Shown: positions 1 to 9,482, counted from the first letter of the stretch. The stretch: 50,265 bases of DNA from Flavobacteriales bacterium (GCA_947462255.1 CANHOA010000024.1:1-50265); one strand, 5' to 3'. Numbers and translations: made by a program. The notes: a model not told the origin generated them from the letters alone.

Positions 1-108
1 CATCATTATCAGAAAAAAGGGATGCACGAAGCAAAGATAGTTTCTCGCTTTTGGATTGTGGCTGTGTTGCTCGCAGTTATTTCGATTGTTACGCTAAAAT
101 TAAGGTAA
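1..108 (+). CDS. mraY: MraY, phospho-MurNAc-pentapeptide transferase, C-terminal end (partial)
   Basis: The window opens in frame inside a gene; 35 residues remain before the TAA at 106-108. The tail has a His-His-Tyr-Gln-Lys-Lys-Gly stretch, then a charged patch and one hydrophobic segment ending in Lys-Leu-Arg, as at the last transmembrane helix of MraY. MraY moves phospho-MurNAc-pentapeptide onto undecaprenyl phosphate in the inner membrane (lipid I synthesis). Position directly before murD, with no spacer, fits the usual order in the dcw cluster. Only the last tenth of the gene is visible, so identity rests on this tail and on the neighbours. Confidence 0.8.
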   Translation, partial: HHYQKKGMHEAKIVSRFWIVAVLLAVISIVTLKLR

Positions 109-1452
109 GTGAAGGCTAAACAGCAAAATATTATCGTTTTAGGGGCCGGCGAAAGTGGGGTGGGCGCAGCTGTGTTAGCCAAAATAAAGGGCATGAATGT
201 TTTTGTTTCTGACGCTGCTGTAATTTCAGAACAGTATAAAAATGAACTCGCGTCAAATAATATCGAATGGGAAGAATTAGGACATTCTCTTGATCGAATT
301 TTGGCAGCAGATACCGTTGTGAAATCTCCTGGTATTCCTGAACTAACTCCTGTAATGCAAGCGCTTAGAAATGCTGGTGTTAAGGTGGTATCAGAAATTG
401 AATTTGCAAAACCTTTTTCCAAGGGAAAAACAATTTGTATCACGGGTAGTAATGGTAAAACTACCACCACTTTGTTAACGCACCACATTCTTAAAAAGGC
501 TGGTTTGGATGTAGGATTGGCTGGAAATATTGGTCAAAGTTATGCGAGGCAAGTAGCAACAGAAGATCATGATTGGTATGTGCTAGAAATTAGTTCTTTT
601 CAATTAGATGATATGCACGATTTCAAAGCTGATATTGCAGTTTTAACCAATATAACAGCAGATCATTTGGATCGATATGAGTATAAAATTGAAAATTATA
701 TCCAATCAAAATTAAAGATTATAAATAACCTAGAAAAGGACGATTGGTTCATTTATAATGCAGATGATGAGGTCATCACCAAGGAATTGGCTGCTAAAAA
801 GATGACGATGAATACCGCTCCATTTTCGCTAAAAAAAGAAATTCCCATCGGGGGATATGCAACAGAGAAACAACTAACAATCAATATAAAACAACCATTA
901 ATTATGTCAATACACGATTTAGCTTTGAAGGGTAAGCACAATACCCAAAATGCACTTGCTGCTGGTATCGCAGGGAGGCTTTTAGAAATCCGTAAGGATT
1001 TGATACGAGAATCACTGGGTGATTTTGTTAACGCCGAACACCGTATGGAATTCGTTGCTAAAGTTAATGGTATAGAGTTTATTAATGACTCGAAAGCAAC
1101 GAATATTAATGCTACTTGGTTTGCTCTTGAAAGCATTGAAAAACCTACGATATGGGTTGTTGGTGGAGTTGATAAGGGAAACGATTATAATGAACTGACT
1201 GATCTTGTGAAACAAAAAGTGAAGGCTATTATTTGTCTCGGAGTTGACAATAAAAAAATTATAGACGCATTTACAGGGGTTGTTGATACAATTGTTGAGG
1301 CAAATTCTGCTCTAGAGGCAGTTGCTTTAGCTTATCAACTTGGAAAGAAAGAAGATGTTGTCTTATTATCTCCTGCCTGTGCCAGCTTTGATTTATTTGA
1401 AAATTATGAAGACAGGGGAAATCAGTTCAAAAAGGCAGTTAGAATGCTATAA
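109..1452 (+). CDS. murD: MurD, UDP-N-acetylmuramoylalanine--D-glutamate ligase
   Basis: Cytoplasmic Mur ligase that adds D-glutamate to UDP-MurNAc-L-Ala using ATP. The 447 residues match the family length. Visible landmarks are an N-terminal Rossmann-like glycine motif (GAGESG, residues 12-17), the ATP-binding P-loop GSNGKTTTT at 113-121, and an 'INDSKATN' signature in the central domain. The C-terminal domain ends in a 'LLSPACASFDLFENYEDRG' block typical of MurD. The start is GTG at 109, immediately after the mraY stop, so translation is probably coupled. A 12-bp gap separates it from the next, unrecognised gene. Identification is secure. Confidence 0.97.
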   Translation: MKAKQQNIIVLGAGESGVGAAVLAKIKGMNVFVSDAAVISEQYKNELASNNIEWEELGHSLDRILAADTVVKSPGIPELTPVMQALRNAGVKVVSEIEFAKPFSKGKTICITGSNGKTTTTLLTHHILKKAGLDVGLAGNIGQSYARQVATEDHDWYVLEISSFQLDDMHDFKADIAVLTNITADHLDRYEYKIENYIQSKLKIINNLEKDDWFIYNADDEVITKELAAKKMTMNTAPFSLKKEIPIGGYATEKQLTINIKQPLIMSIHDLALKGKHNTQNALAAGIAGRLLEIRKDLIRESLGDFVNAEHRMEFVAKVNGIEFINDSKATNINATWFALESIEKPTIWVVGGVDKGNDYNELTDLVKQKVKAIICLGVDNKKIIDAFTGVVDTIVEANSALEAVALAYQLGKKEDVVLLSPACASFDLFENYEDRGNQFKKAVRML

Positions 1453-1464
1453 TTCTCTTATGAA

Positions 1465-1917
1465 ATGAATAATAAAGAACTATTTCACAATGAATTGATT
1501 GATGCTCGCACGGAACAATTGCGGGTTATTAACCAATCTTCTATTCAATATATAGGAGAATGGCATAACAATAAGGTATATAAGGCAATCAATCCATTGG
1601 TTCTTAAGTCGGCGTCTTCTATTGCTGAATTCACCCTTCCACTTGCACTTGTTTTTTATGATTTTAAGGATATCCTTAAGTATAACCCGATTTTTCAGAC
1701 TGGTTTAATAGATGTTAGTTGCATTTTACTAGATGATGGAATTATTAATGGGGAGGATCTTGAAGGTATTGTTGTTGTCCCAAATTTAGTTGCATTAGAC
1801 CAAGCCATCAAAAATTTTGAGGTAGCGAAAAGTATTATTTTTTTATTTTTTGATGATATAGAGATCTCAAAATCAGATGAATTGATGGATTATTTTAAAC
1901 ACATGACGCAAAAATGA
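1465..1917 (+). CDS. Unrecognised 150-residue protein between murD and ftsW
   Basis: I do not recognise this protein. It is 150 residues, has no signal peptide or clear transmembrane helix, and looks cytoplasmic. The N-terminal third is polar; the rest alternates hydrophobic strands (LPLALVFY, VSCILLDDG, GIVVVPN, SIIFLFFDD) with helices, suggesting a small alpha/beta fold. The block around 'VVVPNLVALDQAIKNF' followed by a hydrophobic strand loosely resembles the layout of the MurD C-terminal domain just upstream, but no ligase motif is present, so this is only a structural guess. It starts 12 bp after murD and its TGA overlaps the ftsW ATG (ATGA at 1914-1917), so it is almost certainly co-translated with division genes. 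Confidence 0.8.
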   Translation: MNNKELFHNELIDARTEQLRVINQSSIQYIGEWHNNKVYKAINPLVLKSASSIAEFTLPLALVFYDFKDILKYNPIFQTGLIDVSCILLDDGIINGEDLEGIVVVPNLVALDQAIKNFEVAKSIIFLFFDDIEISKSDELMDYFKHMTQK

Positions 1918-3092
1918 GAAAATATTTAGCCTATCTAAAAGGGGATCCGGTAATTTGGATGATTACCTTACTTATGCTTTCTTTTTCTCTTGTTACGGTT
2001 TATAGTTTCGTGCCAATTCTAGTAAAAATTGAGGGTGGGACTCCTTTCTATTATTTATTTAAGCATTTTATTTATGTGCTTATTGGCTTTTTCTCTATTT
2101 ATTTTATACACAAAGTTAACCCTAAATATATTTCCCAAATTGCAAAGTTCTCTTACTATTTAGCGATAGCGTTGCTTATTTTCACAATATTTTTTGGTTC
2201 TAAAGTAAATGATGCGGGACGATGGATAAAAATCCCCTTCATTGGACTAACCTTTCAATCCTCTGATTTCGCCAAGTTAGCGCTATTTTTATACCTGTCT
2301 AAAATACTAGTCAAGAAAAAGGAACTTCTGAACGATTGGAGGCAAGGTATTGTACCCCTAATGATTCCTATTGTTGTGATTTGCGGCTTAATTTTTAAAG
2401 ATAATTTATCTACATCAGCCATGCTTTTTTCATTGTCTATGTTCGTTTTATTTATTGGTAAAGTGCCAATTACAAAGCTTTTGACGATGGTAGGAGTTGG
2501 TGTGCTTGGACTACTCATTGTCATTGGAATTCATAAAATGCTTCCTGAACTTAATGTATTGCCGAGGTACGAAACATGGGAAAATAGAATTACTAATAAA
2601 ATAGGTTCCGATGATGGAACAATAGAAAATGCACAAGCATTAAATGCTAAATTAGCTATACACAACGGCCGGCTCTTTGGACAAGGGGTGGGTGACGGTA
2701 AATTAAAACAATACCTCCCTGAAGCGTATGCAGATTTTTATTATGCGAGCTTTGTTGAAGAGTTTGGATCAATTTCCGCATTGATTTTATTAATGCTCTA
2801 CATGATTTTATTATTCCGAATAATTCGTATCGGACTGCATACTGATAATCTATTTGAAACCTATGTTTGCTTAGCTATTGGACTTCATTTATTATCGCAG
2901 GCTAGCATTAATATGCTTGTTTGTACTGGGTTTCTTCCAGTCACAGGTCAAAACATGCCTTTTTTGGCCATGGGTGGATCGGCATTGATTATGGCGTGCG
3001 TATCGATTGGAGTAATTCAGTCTTTTGCCGCTAAACAATCAAATAGTAACAATGCCTTTGAAATTAAAGAAGACAGTGAAAATGATAAATAG
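1914..3092 (+). CDS. ftsW: FtsW, septal peptidoglycan glycosyltransferase (SEDS family)
   Basis: Polytopic inner-membrane SEDS protein that polymerises lipid II at the division septum. The 392 residues contain about ten hydrophobic segments. The SEDS hallmark 'LPEAYADFYYASFVEEFG' near residues 270-287 carries the conserved Asp (ADF) expected to be catalytic, and the C-terminal 'VTGQNMPFLAMGGSAL' block matches FtsW/RodA proteins. Neighbours (murD, murG, ftsQ) argue for FtsW rather than RodA. The start overlaps the preceding gene by 4 bp (ATGA), and the 3' end overlaps murG by 11 bp. Confidence 0.95.
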   Translation: MRKYLAYLKGDPVIWMITLLMLSFSLVTVYSFVPILVKIEGGTPFYYLFKHFIYVLIGFFSIYFIHKVNPKYISQIAKFSYYLAIALLIFTIFFGSKVNDAGRWIKIPFIGLTFQSSDFAKLALFLYLSKILVKKKELLNDWRQGIVPLMIPIVVICGLIFKDNLSTSAMLFSLSMFVLFIGKVPITKLLTMVGVGVLGLLIVIGIHKMLPELNVLPRYETWENRITNKIGSDDGTIENAQALNAKLAIHNGRLFGQGVGDGKLKQYLPEAYADFYYASFVEEFGSISALILLMLYMILLFRIIRIGLHTDNLFETYVCLAIGLHLLSQASINMLVCTGFLPVTGQNMPFLAMGGSALIMACVSIGVIQSFAAKQSNSNNAFEIKEDSENDK

Positions 3093-4200
3093 GGTCATAA
3101 TTTCTGGTGGTGGAACTGGTGGACATATTTTTCCAGCTATTGCCATTGCTAATGAAATTAAACGTGCAAATCCATCAGTAGCCATTTTATTTGTTGGTGC
3201 CTTAGGAAAAATGGAAATGGAAAAGGTACCGCTTGCTGGTTATGAAATTGTAGGTCTTAAAATTGTTGGTTTAAAGCGCTCACTTGATTTTTCAAATCTT
3301 TTGTTGCCATTTAAGCTATTAATGAGTTTATGGAAGGCAAGGCAAATCATTAAACAATTCAAGCCTGAATTAGTTATTGGTGTAGGTGGTTATGCGAGTG
3401 GTCCAACGCTAAAAATGGCGTCTTGGTTATCCATTCCAACGGTTATTCAAGAACAAAATTCATTTCCCGGTAAAACTAATTTATTGTTAGCGAAAAAGGC
3501 CAGTTTGATTTGTACCGCATATGATAATCTAGATTTATTTTTTCCAAAAGAAAAGCTTTTATTAACGGGTAATCCTGTACGTCCTGAATCGGTCGATATT
3601 GCCAATAAAAGACAAGAAGCGCTCAATTTTTATTCCTTCGATCCAAGCAAAAAGACCATTTTAATTCTAGGGGGTAGCTTGGGAGCAAGGTCGATTAATG
3701 ATGCGGTCGTTTTTGCAATAAAAAATAATAGTCAGGATACCCAAATTCAATTTCTTTGGCAATGTGGCAACCTTTATTTTGATGCGCTTGCACAAGAGTT
3801 GGATCTTCCTGAAAATATTAAAATGCTTCGTTTTATAGAACGAATGGACTTCGCATATGCAGCCGCAGATGTAATCATTTCTCGGGCTGGAGCTACATCT
3901 ATTTCGGAGTTATGCATGATTGGGAAGCCAATTATTTTAGTGCCATCTCCAAATGTTTCAGAGGACCATCAAACAAAAAATGCTATGGCATTGGTAAATC
4001 AAAATGCGGCATTGTTAGTCCGCGATAGTGATGCTAAAGAACAATTGATTGCTCGAAGTGTTGAGCTCCTTCGTGAAAATGAATTGTGTATGCAATTATC
4101 CGAAAATATAAAAAAATTGGCTCGGCCAAATGCGACTGCAGACATCGTTGAGGCTTGTCAAAATGTACTTGCTAATTTATCGGTAAAGAATGGAAAATAA
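3082..4200 (+). CDS. murG: MurG, UDP-GlcNAc:lipid I N-acetylglucosaminyltransferase
   Basis: Peripheral membrane GT-B glycosyltransferase that converts lipid I to lipid II. With the start at ATG 3082 the protein is 372 residues and begins just before the signature GGGTGGH (residues 9-15). The second half shows 'LGGSLGARSIND', 'ISRAGATSISEL' and a 'PSPNVSEDHQTKNA' block, all usual in MurG donor-sugar binding. The frame is open to an ATG at 3025 inside ftsW, but that would add 19 residues with no counterpart in the family, so 3082 is preferred. The start overlaps the ftsW end by 11 bp; the stop overlaps the murC start. Confidence 0.96.
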   Translation: MINRVIISGGGTGGHIFPAIAIANEIKRANPSVAILFVGALGKMEMEKVPLAGYEIVGLKIVGLKRSLDFSNLLLPFKLLMSLWKARQIIKQFKPELVIGVGGYASGPTLKMASWLSIPTVIQEQNSFPGKTNLLLAKKASLICTAYDNLDLFFPKEKLLLTGNPVRPESVDIANKRQEALNFYSFDPSKKTILILGGSLGARSINDAVVFAIKNNSQDTQIQFLWQCGNLYFDALAQELDLPENIKMLRFIERMDFAYAAADVIISRAGATSISELCMIGKPIILVPSPNVSEDHQTKNAMALVNQNAALLVRDSDAKEQLIARSVELLRENELCMQLSENIKKLARPNATADIVEACQNVLANLSVKNGK

Positions 4201-5575
4201 GATGATTCTTTTTGATAAGATTTTCTTTCTTGGGATTGGTGGAATTGGAATGTCTGCATTGGCTAGGTATTTTCTTGCTCATGGTAAGTATGTTGCAGGG
4301 TATGATCGTGTGGAATCGGCATTAACAATGGAATTAATGGCGGAAGGATGCGAGATAATTTACCGCGATGCACCGGATGAAATCGCTGATTCGTTCTCAC
4401 AGATTGACAAGGTATTAGTGGTGTATACGCCTGCTATTTCAACAGATAATTTAATTTTTAATTATTTCAAGGATAAGGGATTCTCGGTCAAGAAAAGAGC
4501 TGAAGTTTTAGGTATACTAACGCATTCAGCAAAAAGTTTATGCGTGGCAGGTACGCATGGGAAATCTACAACCAGTTCATTATTAGCGCATATTTTAACG
4601 GGTTCTGATTGGAAATGCAACGCTTTTTTAGGGGCTATTGCAACGAATTTCAATTCTAATCTTGTGTTAAATGAGGATGCGAAGTTTATGGTCGTTGAAG
4701 CGGATGAATTTGATCGTTCATTTTTACAATTGGCACCTTTTTGCGCTATAATTACTTCGTGTGACCCTGATCACTTAGATATTTATGGATCGAATGAATC
4801 GTTTATTGAAGGGTTTAGTCAGTTTGCATCTAAGATTCATCCAGATGGATTTATGGTTATCAAAGAAGGAATTGAGTTACTTTCTCCAGCAAAGAAAATT
4901 ACTTATGCCCTGTTCTCAAAAACGGCAGATTATGCCATCGATCGCTTGTATTTTGAACATGATGTGGGGTATTGTGACATTAGGATTAAATCTGAGTATT
5001 GGATGAAGGTGGAGCTCGGTTTGTCGGGAATTCATAATGCGGAGAACGCCCTGGCTTGTGTCGCTTTATTGATGGAGTTGGGACTATCACCTTCATTTAT
5101 TAAACAAGGCATACAATCTTTTTTAGGTTTAAAAAGACGATTCGAAATCATTTTTAAATCAGAGGATGTGGTATACTTAGATGACTATGCTCACCATCCT
5201 ACTGAAATCGATGCCCTAATCGCGTCGCTTAAAATGCGTTACCCGAACAAAAAAATTACCGGTGTTTTTCAGCCGCACTTGTATTCGCGAACTAAAGATT
5301 TTGCAGCAGATTTTGCTCGGTCACTTTCAGCATTAAATGAAGTTATTTTATTGCCCATCTACCCTGCAAGAGAAATGCCTATTTTAGGAGTAACGTCAGA
5401 TTATTTACTTGAACTTATAACTAATGACACTAAGAAATTAATCTCAAAAGAGGAATTAGTAGGGTGTGCGGAAGCATTTAATTCGGGCGTATTTGTTACT
5501 ATAGGCGCTGGAGATATTGATCGCTTTGTTCAACCAATTAAAGAAGTATTTATGCATAAGTTAGTGAAGAGATGA
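4190..5575 (+). CDS. murC: MurC, UDP-N-acetylmuramate--L-alanine ligase
   Basis: Cytoplasmic ATP-dependent ligase adding the first amino acid (L-Ala) to UDP-MurNAc. The 461 residues show the N-terminal 'GIGGIGMSALA' nucleotide-binding motif, the P-loop GTHGKSTTSS at 121-130, 'EADEFDRSF' in the central domain, and 'VYLDDYAHHPTEI', which is characteristic of MurC. The ATG at 4190 overlaps the murG 3' end by 11 bp; an in-frame ATG at 4202, just after the murG stop, is an equally possible start and changes only four residues. The stop overlaps the ftsQ ATG by 4 bp. Confidence 0.96.
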   Translation: MENKMILFDKIFFLGIGGIGMSALARYFLAHGKYVAGYDRVESALTMELMAEGCEIIYRDAPDEIADSFSQIDKVLVVYTPAISTDNLIFNYFKDKGFSVKKRAEVLGILTHSAKSLCVAGTHGKSTTSSLLAHILTGSDWKCNAFLGAIATNFNSNLVLNEDAKFMVVEADEFDRSFLQLAPFCAIITSCDPDHLDIYGSNESFIEGFSQFASKIHPDGFMVIKEGIELLSPAKKITYALFSKTADYAIDRLYFEHDVGYCDIRIKSEYWMKVELGLSGIHNAENALACVALLMELGLSPSFIKQGIQSFLGLKRRFEIIFKSEDVVYLDDYAHHPTEIDALIASLKMRYPNKKITGVFQPHLYSRTKDFAADFARSLSALNEVILLPIYPAREMPILGVTSDYLLELITNDTKKLISKEELVGCAEAFNSGVFVTIGAGDIDRFVQPIKEVFMHKLVKR

Positions 5576-6363
5576 AAAAAGTATTATTAATTATTTTTTG
5601 GGTTTTGTTTGCTGTAGGGCTGATTTTAATAGTGTTTTTTGCCAATACAGAAAATAATAATGACGTCGCGAAGAAGCCTGATATCTCTATTCATGTGGAA
5701 GGCGAAAATACCTTTTTGACGGAAAGTGAATTATTGGATCGATTAATTTATAAACGCCTGTATCAAAAAAATATGAAGGTGAATTCAGTTAACATAAGAA
5801 AAATTGAGGCAGCAATCATTAAAATGGAAGAGGTTAAAAAAGTTAGGGTGTATAAAAATATTGGAGAATCATGGAATATAGATGTCGAACTTCGAAATCC
5901 TATTGCCAGAATTTTTACACTTTCTCAACAAGCATATTACCTAGATGACGAAGGCTTTACAATGGGCCGATCTTCGCTGCATACTGCTCATGTTCTTGTT
6001 TTTTCAGGATTTATAACTGAAAATATGGAAAAGTCATCTGTAAAAGAAATTATTAACAATGATTCTTTGAAAAGTATTCGAAAATTAGATGATATCTATC
6101 GTATTTCCAATTATGTTTGTAAAGATTCATTAATGAATGCTTTAATTGGGCAGGTGTACCTCGAAAAGAACGGCGATTTTATACTTATTCCACTTGTAGG
6201 AAAGCAAACTATTTTATTCGGTTCTGCTAATTCTGATGAGGTTGTGGCGGATAAGTTTAATCGCTTGAAGGTGTTTTATAAAGAAGGAATGCCCCATGAA
6301 GGATGGGAAAAATATAATACGATAATAGTAAAATATGAAGGACAAATCGTTTGTAGAAAATAA
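5572..6363 (+). CDS. ftsQ: FtsQ/DivIB-like cell division protein
   Basis: Bitopic inner-membrane protein of the divisome that bridges early and late division proteins. The 263 residues have a short cytoplasmic start, one transmembrane helix (about residues 4-25), then a POTRA-like domain (about 37-110, beginning 'ISIHVEGENTFLTESEL') and a beta-rich domain ending in a 'KYNTIIVKYEGQIVCRK' tail. Sequence conservation in this family is low; the call relies on topology, the 'KVRVYKNIGESWNIDVELRNPIARI' type block (about 93-118) and position between murC and ftsA. It overlaps murC by 4 bp and ftsA by 29 bp. Confidence 0.9.
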   Translation: MKKVLLIIFWVLFAVGLILIVFFANTENNNDVAKKPDISIHVEGENTFLTESELLDRLIYKRLYQKNMKVNSVNIRKIEAAIIKMEEVKKVRVYKNIGESWNIDVELRNPIARIFTLSQQAYYLDDEGFTMGRSSLHTAHVLVFSGFITENMEKSSVKEIINNDSLKSIRKLDDIYRISNYVCKDSLMNALIGQVYLEKNGDFILIPLVGKQTILFGSANSDEVVADKFNRLKVFYKEGMPHEGWEKYNTIIVKYEGQIVCRK

Positions 6364-7672
6364 CGAAACACAAGGAGGTGTAAAGCGTTCAAAAATTGTT
6401 GTTGGTTTGGATATTGGAACAACGAAAATTGCCTGTTTTGTCGGTAGAAAAAATGATCATGGTAAAATTGAAATTTTATCCATGGGAAAAAGCGAATCAT
6501 TGGGTGTGATGAGGGGGGTTGTTTCAAATATTCAGAAAACAATTTCATCAATAAAATTAGCGGTGGAAGAAACGCAGGCACGTGTTGATGGAGACCTAAC
6601 GATAAAAAATGTAAATGTAGGTATCGCTGGTCAGCACATTAAAAGTTTGCAGCATCGTGGAATTTACACGCGAAACAATACCGAAAACGAAATCTCTCAA
6701 GAGGATGTAAATGCCCTCATAAAAGATATGCATAAATTAGTGATGGATCCGGGTGAGGAGATTATTGATGTGCTTCCTCAAGAATATATTGTGGATAATC
6801 AACAAGGAATTAAAGATCCAAAGGGAATGGCTGGAGTTAGATTAGAGGCCAATTTTCACATCATTACTGGACATGTAAGCAATGTTCAAAATATTAGAAA
6901 ATGTATCGAACATGCTGGTTTGCAGATTAAAGCGCTTGTTCTTGAGCCTATTGCTTCAGCACATGCCGTTCTTAGTGATGAGGAAAAGGAAGAAGGTGTT
7001 GTTTTAGTCGATATCGGAGGTGGAACAACGGATGTAGCTATTTTTTACGAGGGTATAATTCGTCATACAGCTGTCATCCCTTTTGGTGGAAACGTCATTA
7101 CTGATGATATCAAAGAGGGCTGTAAAATTATGCGTCGACATGCTGAAAATTTAAAAGTGCGATTTGGAAGTGCTTTTGCATCAGAAAGTAAAGAACATGA
7201 GGTGGTTTGTATTCCAGGGCTCAAAGGAAAGGATCCTAAAGAAATTACTTTGAGGAATTTAGCCAAAATTATTCAATCGAGAATGGAGGATATTATTGAG
7301 CTTGTGCATTATGAAATTGAAAATTCTGGCTACAGTAAAAAGGTTTTGGCTGGAATTGTCGTTACGGGCGGAGGAGCACAAATGAAGCATTTGACCCAAC
7401 TATTTGAATTTACAACAGGGTTTGATACTCGAATAGGTTATCCTACCGAACATCTTGCAAATACAAATCAATTAGATAATTTGGCTAGTCCAATGTATTC
7501 CACAGGAATAGGCTTGGTTATTAAAGGTTTTGAAAATTTAGAATCCTCAACATCTGAAGAAGTTGAAGCCCCTCAAAAAAACAAAATAATTACCCATAAC
7601 GACCCTAAGTTACGAGGTAATTTTTTCAATAAAATATTAGATAAGTTACCCCGATTATTTGACGAAGATTAA
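6335..7672 (+). CDS. ftsA: FtsA, actin-like cell division protein
   Basis: Cytoplasmic actin/Hsp70-fold ATPase that tethers FtsZ to the membrane. The 445 residues show 'VVGLDIGTTKIACFVG' (phosphate 1 motif), 'VVLVDIGGGTTDVAIF' (phosphate 2) and 'GIVVTGGGAQM' (adenosine motif). The C-terminus ends in 'NFFNKILDKLPRLFDED', which could form the membrane-targeting amphipathic helix. The start at 6335 lies 29 bp inside ftsQ; I found no better in-frame start nearer the first conserved block. A 19-bp AT-only spacer separates it from ftsZ, which may allow separate translation of ftsZ. Confidence 0.96.
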   Translation: MKDKSFVENNETQGGVKRSKIVVGLDIGTTKIACFVGRKNDHGKIEILSMGKSESLGVMRGVVSNIQKTISSIKLAVEETQARVDGDLTIKNVNVGIAGQHIKSLQHRGIYTRNNTENEISQEDVNALIKDMHKLVMDPGEEIIDVLPQEYIVDNQQGIKDPKGMAGVRLEANFHIITGHVSNVQNIRKCIEHAGLQIKALVLEPIASAHAVLSDEEKEEGVVLVDIGGGTTDVAIFYEGIIRHTAVIPFGGNVITDDIKEGCKIMRRHAENLKVRFGSAFASESKEHEVVCIPGLKGKDPKEITLRNLAKIIQSRMEDIIELVHYEIENSGYSKKVLAGIVVTGGGAQMKHLTQLFEFTTGFDTRIGYPTEHLANTNQLDNLASPMYSTGIGLVIKGFENLESSTSEEVEAPQKNKIITHNDPKLRGNFFNKILDKLPRLFDED

Positions 7673-7691
7673 TTAATAAAATAAATAAATT

Positions 7692-9482
7692 ATGGAATTT
7701 GATATACCTAAAGGAATGTCCTCAATTATTAAAGTGATTGGTGTTGGTGGTGGAGGCAGCAATGCAGTAAACCACATGTTTAATCAAGGAATTGTTGGGG
7801 TCGATTTTATTGTCTGTAATACAGACCGACAAGCCTTAGATATTTCCCCTGTACCTCACAAAATTCAACTCGGGCCAAATCTTACAGAAGGACGAGGTGC
7901 TGGTATGATACCTGAGGTAGGTATGAATGCTGCTATTGAGAATATTGAGGAATTACGAGAAGTGCTTTCTAAAAACACTAAAATGGTTTTTGTTACTGCT
8001 GGAATGGGTGGTGGAACCGGAACGGGTGCTGCACCTGTTATTGCTCAAGTTGCAAAAGATCTAGGTATTCTTACGGTTGGAATAGTAACCATTCCATTTG
8101 ACTTTGAGGGAAGAAAGCGTAGGCTGCAGGCAGAAGAAGGCTTGGAAAAAATGCGTCAAAATGTTGATACTTTATTAATTATCAATAATGAAAAGTTACG
8201 TGAGTTTGGTAAAAATATGGCGCTGACAAAAGCATTCGCTGAAGCTGACAATATTCTTACCGTTGCTGCAAAAGGAATTGCAGAGGTAATTTCAGTAACC
8301 GGAATGATCAACGTTGATTTTAATGATGTGAATACGGTTCTTCGTAATAGTGGCCACGCAATCATGGGTAGTGCCATTGCTGAAGGTGAAAATCGCGCTA
8401 TTGAAGCTGTTCAAGCAGCATTGAATTCGCCATTGCTTAATGAAAATGATATCCTAGGTGCCAAATATGTTCTGTTAAATATTACCTATGGTGATAAGGA
8501 AGTAATGATGGATGAAATCACCAATATTACAGACTTTATTCAAGATGCCGCAGGAGCGACTGCTGATGTAATATGGGGTCATGGTTATGATCAAAGTCTA
8601 GGGGATAGTATTAGTATTACTTTAATTGCAACAGGTTTTTCTTCAACACCCTATACCGGATTTGAAACTTTGCCGGAACGTAAATTAATTACGCTTGGGG
8701 ATGAAAACAAAAAAGAAATTATGAGTCAAATGGTTTCGCCTATCGATTCACCTATTGAAAATATGAGTGATGTTTTGGCTAAAGAACCATTCTTAAAAGA
8801 TAGTGAGGTATCTAGTGAAAATCAGGCTGCTATTGTAAGTGAAACTATTTTACCGTTAGATTCAACTAGCGCTATAAATAATGAAATTAGTGAGGAGGAT
8901 GCGCCATTTCTTATGACAAATGAAGGAGTTGATGAAACAACTCTTTCCTCAAATGCTTCCGATAAGATTAGCTATGATTTATTTGATTCGGAAACGAATT
9001 CAGGAGATGATTATTCTTTTGAATTGAATCAAGACGAAATAAACAATGCATCTATTGATGCTGAAAGTTCAAGTGATGATGAATCAGGTTCTCCTGTGGT
9101 TTGGAATATTGACGATAATAGTACACTAAATCAAAGTGAGCCTTCTTCTGATGTGAAAGCACCAGAAATTATTAGGCATGTTTTGGAAGATGACCTCGCT
9201 GTAAATTATGATGAATCTAGAGCACAGGCCATTCTTTCGCCAGAAGAACAGCAACGAAAATCGGATGAACGAAATGCTAAGATTTTGCAGTATACTCAAA
9301 AATTAAAAATGCCTGATGGCATTGCTCAATTTGAAAATGAACCTGCTTTTGTTCGACGAAATATTCAGGTGAATTTAGATACGCCAAGCAATGAAAATCC
9401 AATTTCTAGATTCGGCCTTTCTGATGATGACGCTGGTTCAGGTTTGCGTAATAATAATTTCCTTCATGATAATGTTGATTAA
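7692..9482 (+). CDS. ftsZ: FtsZ, tubulin-like GTPase with a long acidic C-terminal extension
   Basis: Cytoplasmic GTPase that forms the Z ring. The GTPase core covers about residues 12-330, with the tubulin signature GGGTGTG at 106-112 and the T7 synergy loop 'GMINVDFNDV'. The total of 596 residues is far above the about 380-400 of E. coli or B. subtilis FtsZ; long FtsZ tails are known in Bacteroidota. Residues about 335-535 are a low-complexity Asp/Glu/Ser/Asn-rich linker. A conserved-tail-like motif EPAFVRRNIQ (550-559) follows, but it is not terminal: 37 more polar residues come after it. The gene abuts yqeY. Confidence 0.97.
   Translation: MEFDIPKGMSSIIKVIGVGGGGSNAVNHMFNQGIVGVDFIVCNTDRQALDISPVPHKIQLGPNLTEGRGAGMIPEVGMNAAIENIEELREVLSKNTKMVFVTAGMGGGTGTGAAPVIAQVAKDLGILTVGIVTIPFDFEGRKRRLQAEEGLEKMRQNVDTLLIINNEKLREFGKNMALTKAFAEADNILTVAAKGIAEVISVTGMINVDFNDVNTVLRNSGHAIMGSAIAEGENRAIEAVQAALNSPLLNENDILGAKYVLLNITYGDKEVMMDEITNITDFIQDAAGATADVIWGHGYDQSLGDSISITLIATGFSSTPYTGFETLPERKLITLGDENKKEIMSQMVSPIDSPIENMSDVLAKEPFLKDSEVSSENQAAIVSETILPLDSTSAINNEISEEDAPFLMTNEGVDETTLSSNASDKISYDLFDSETNSGDDYSFELNQDEINNASIDAESSSDDESGSPVVWNIDDNSTLNQSEPSSDVKAPEIIRHVLEDDLAVNYDESRAQAILSPEEQQRKSDERNAKILQYTQKLKMPDGIAQFENEPAFVRRNIQVNLDTPSNENPISRFGLSDDDAGSGLRNNNFLHDNVD

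Noticed and set aside
1465..1917. Degenerate Mur ligase fragment
   Set aside because: The resemblance to the MurD C-terminal domain is only in strand/helix order; no P-loop or substrate motif, and the frame is intact and coupled to ftsW, so it is not called a pseudogene.
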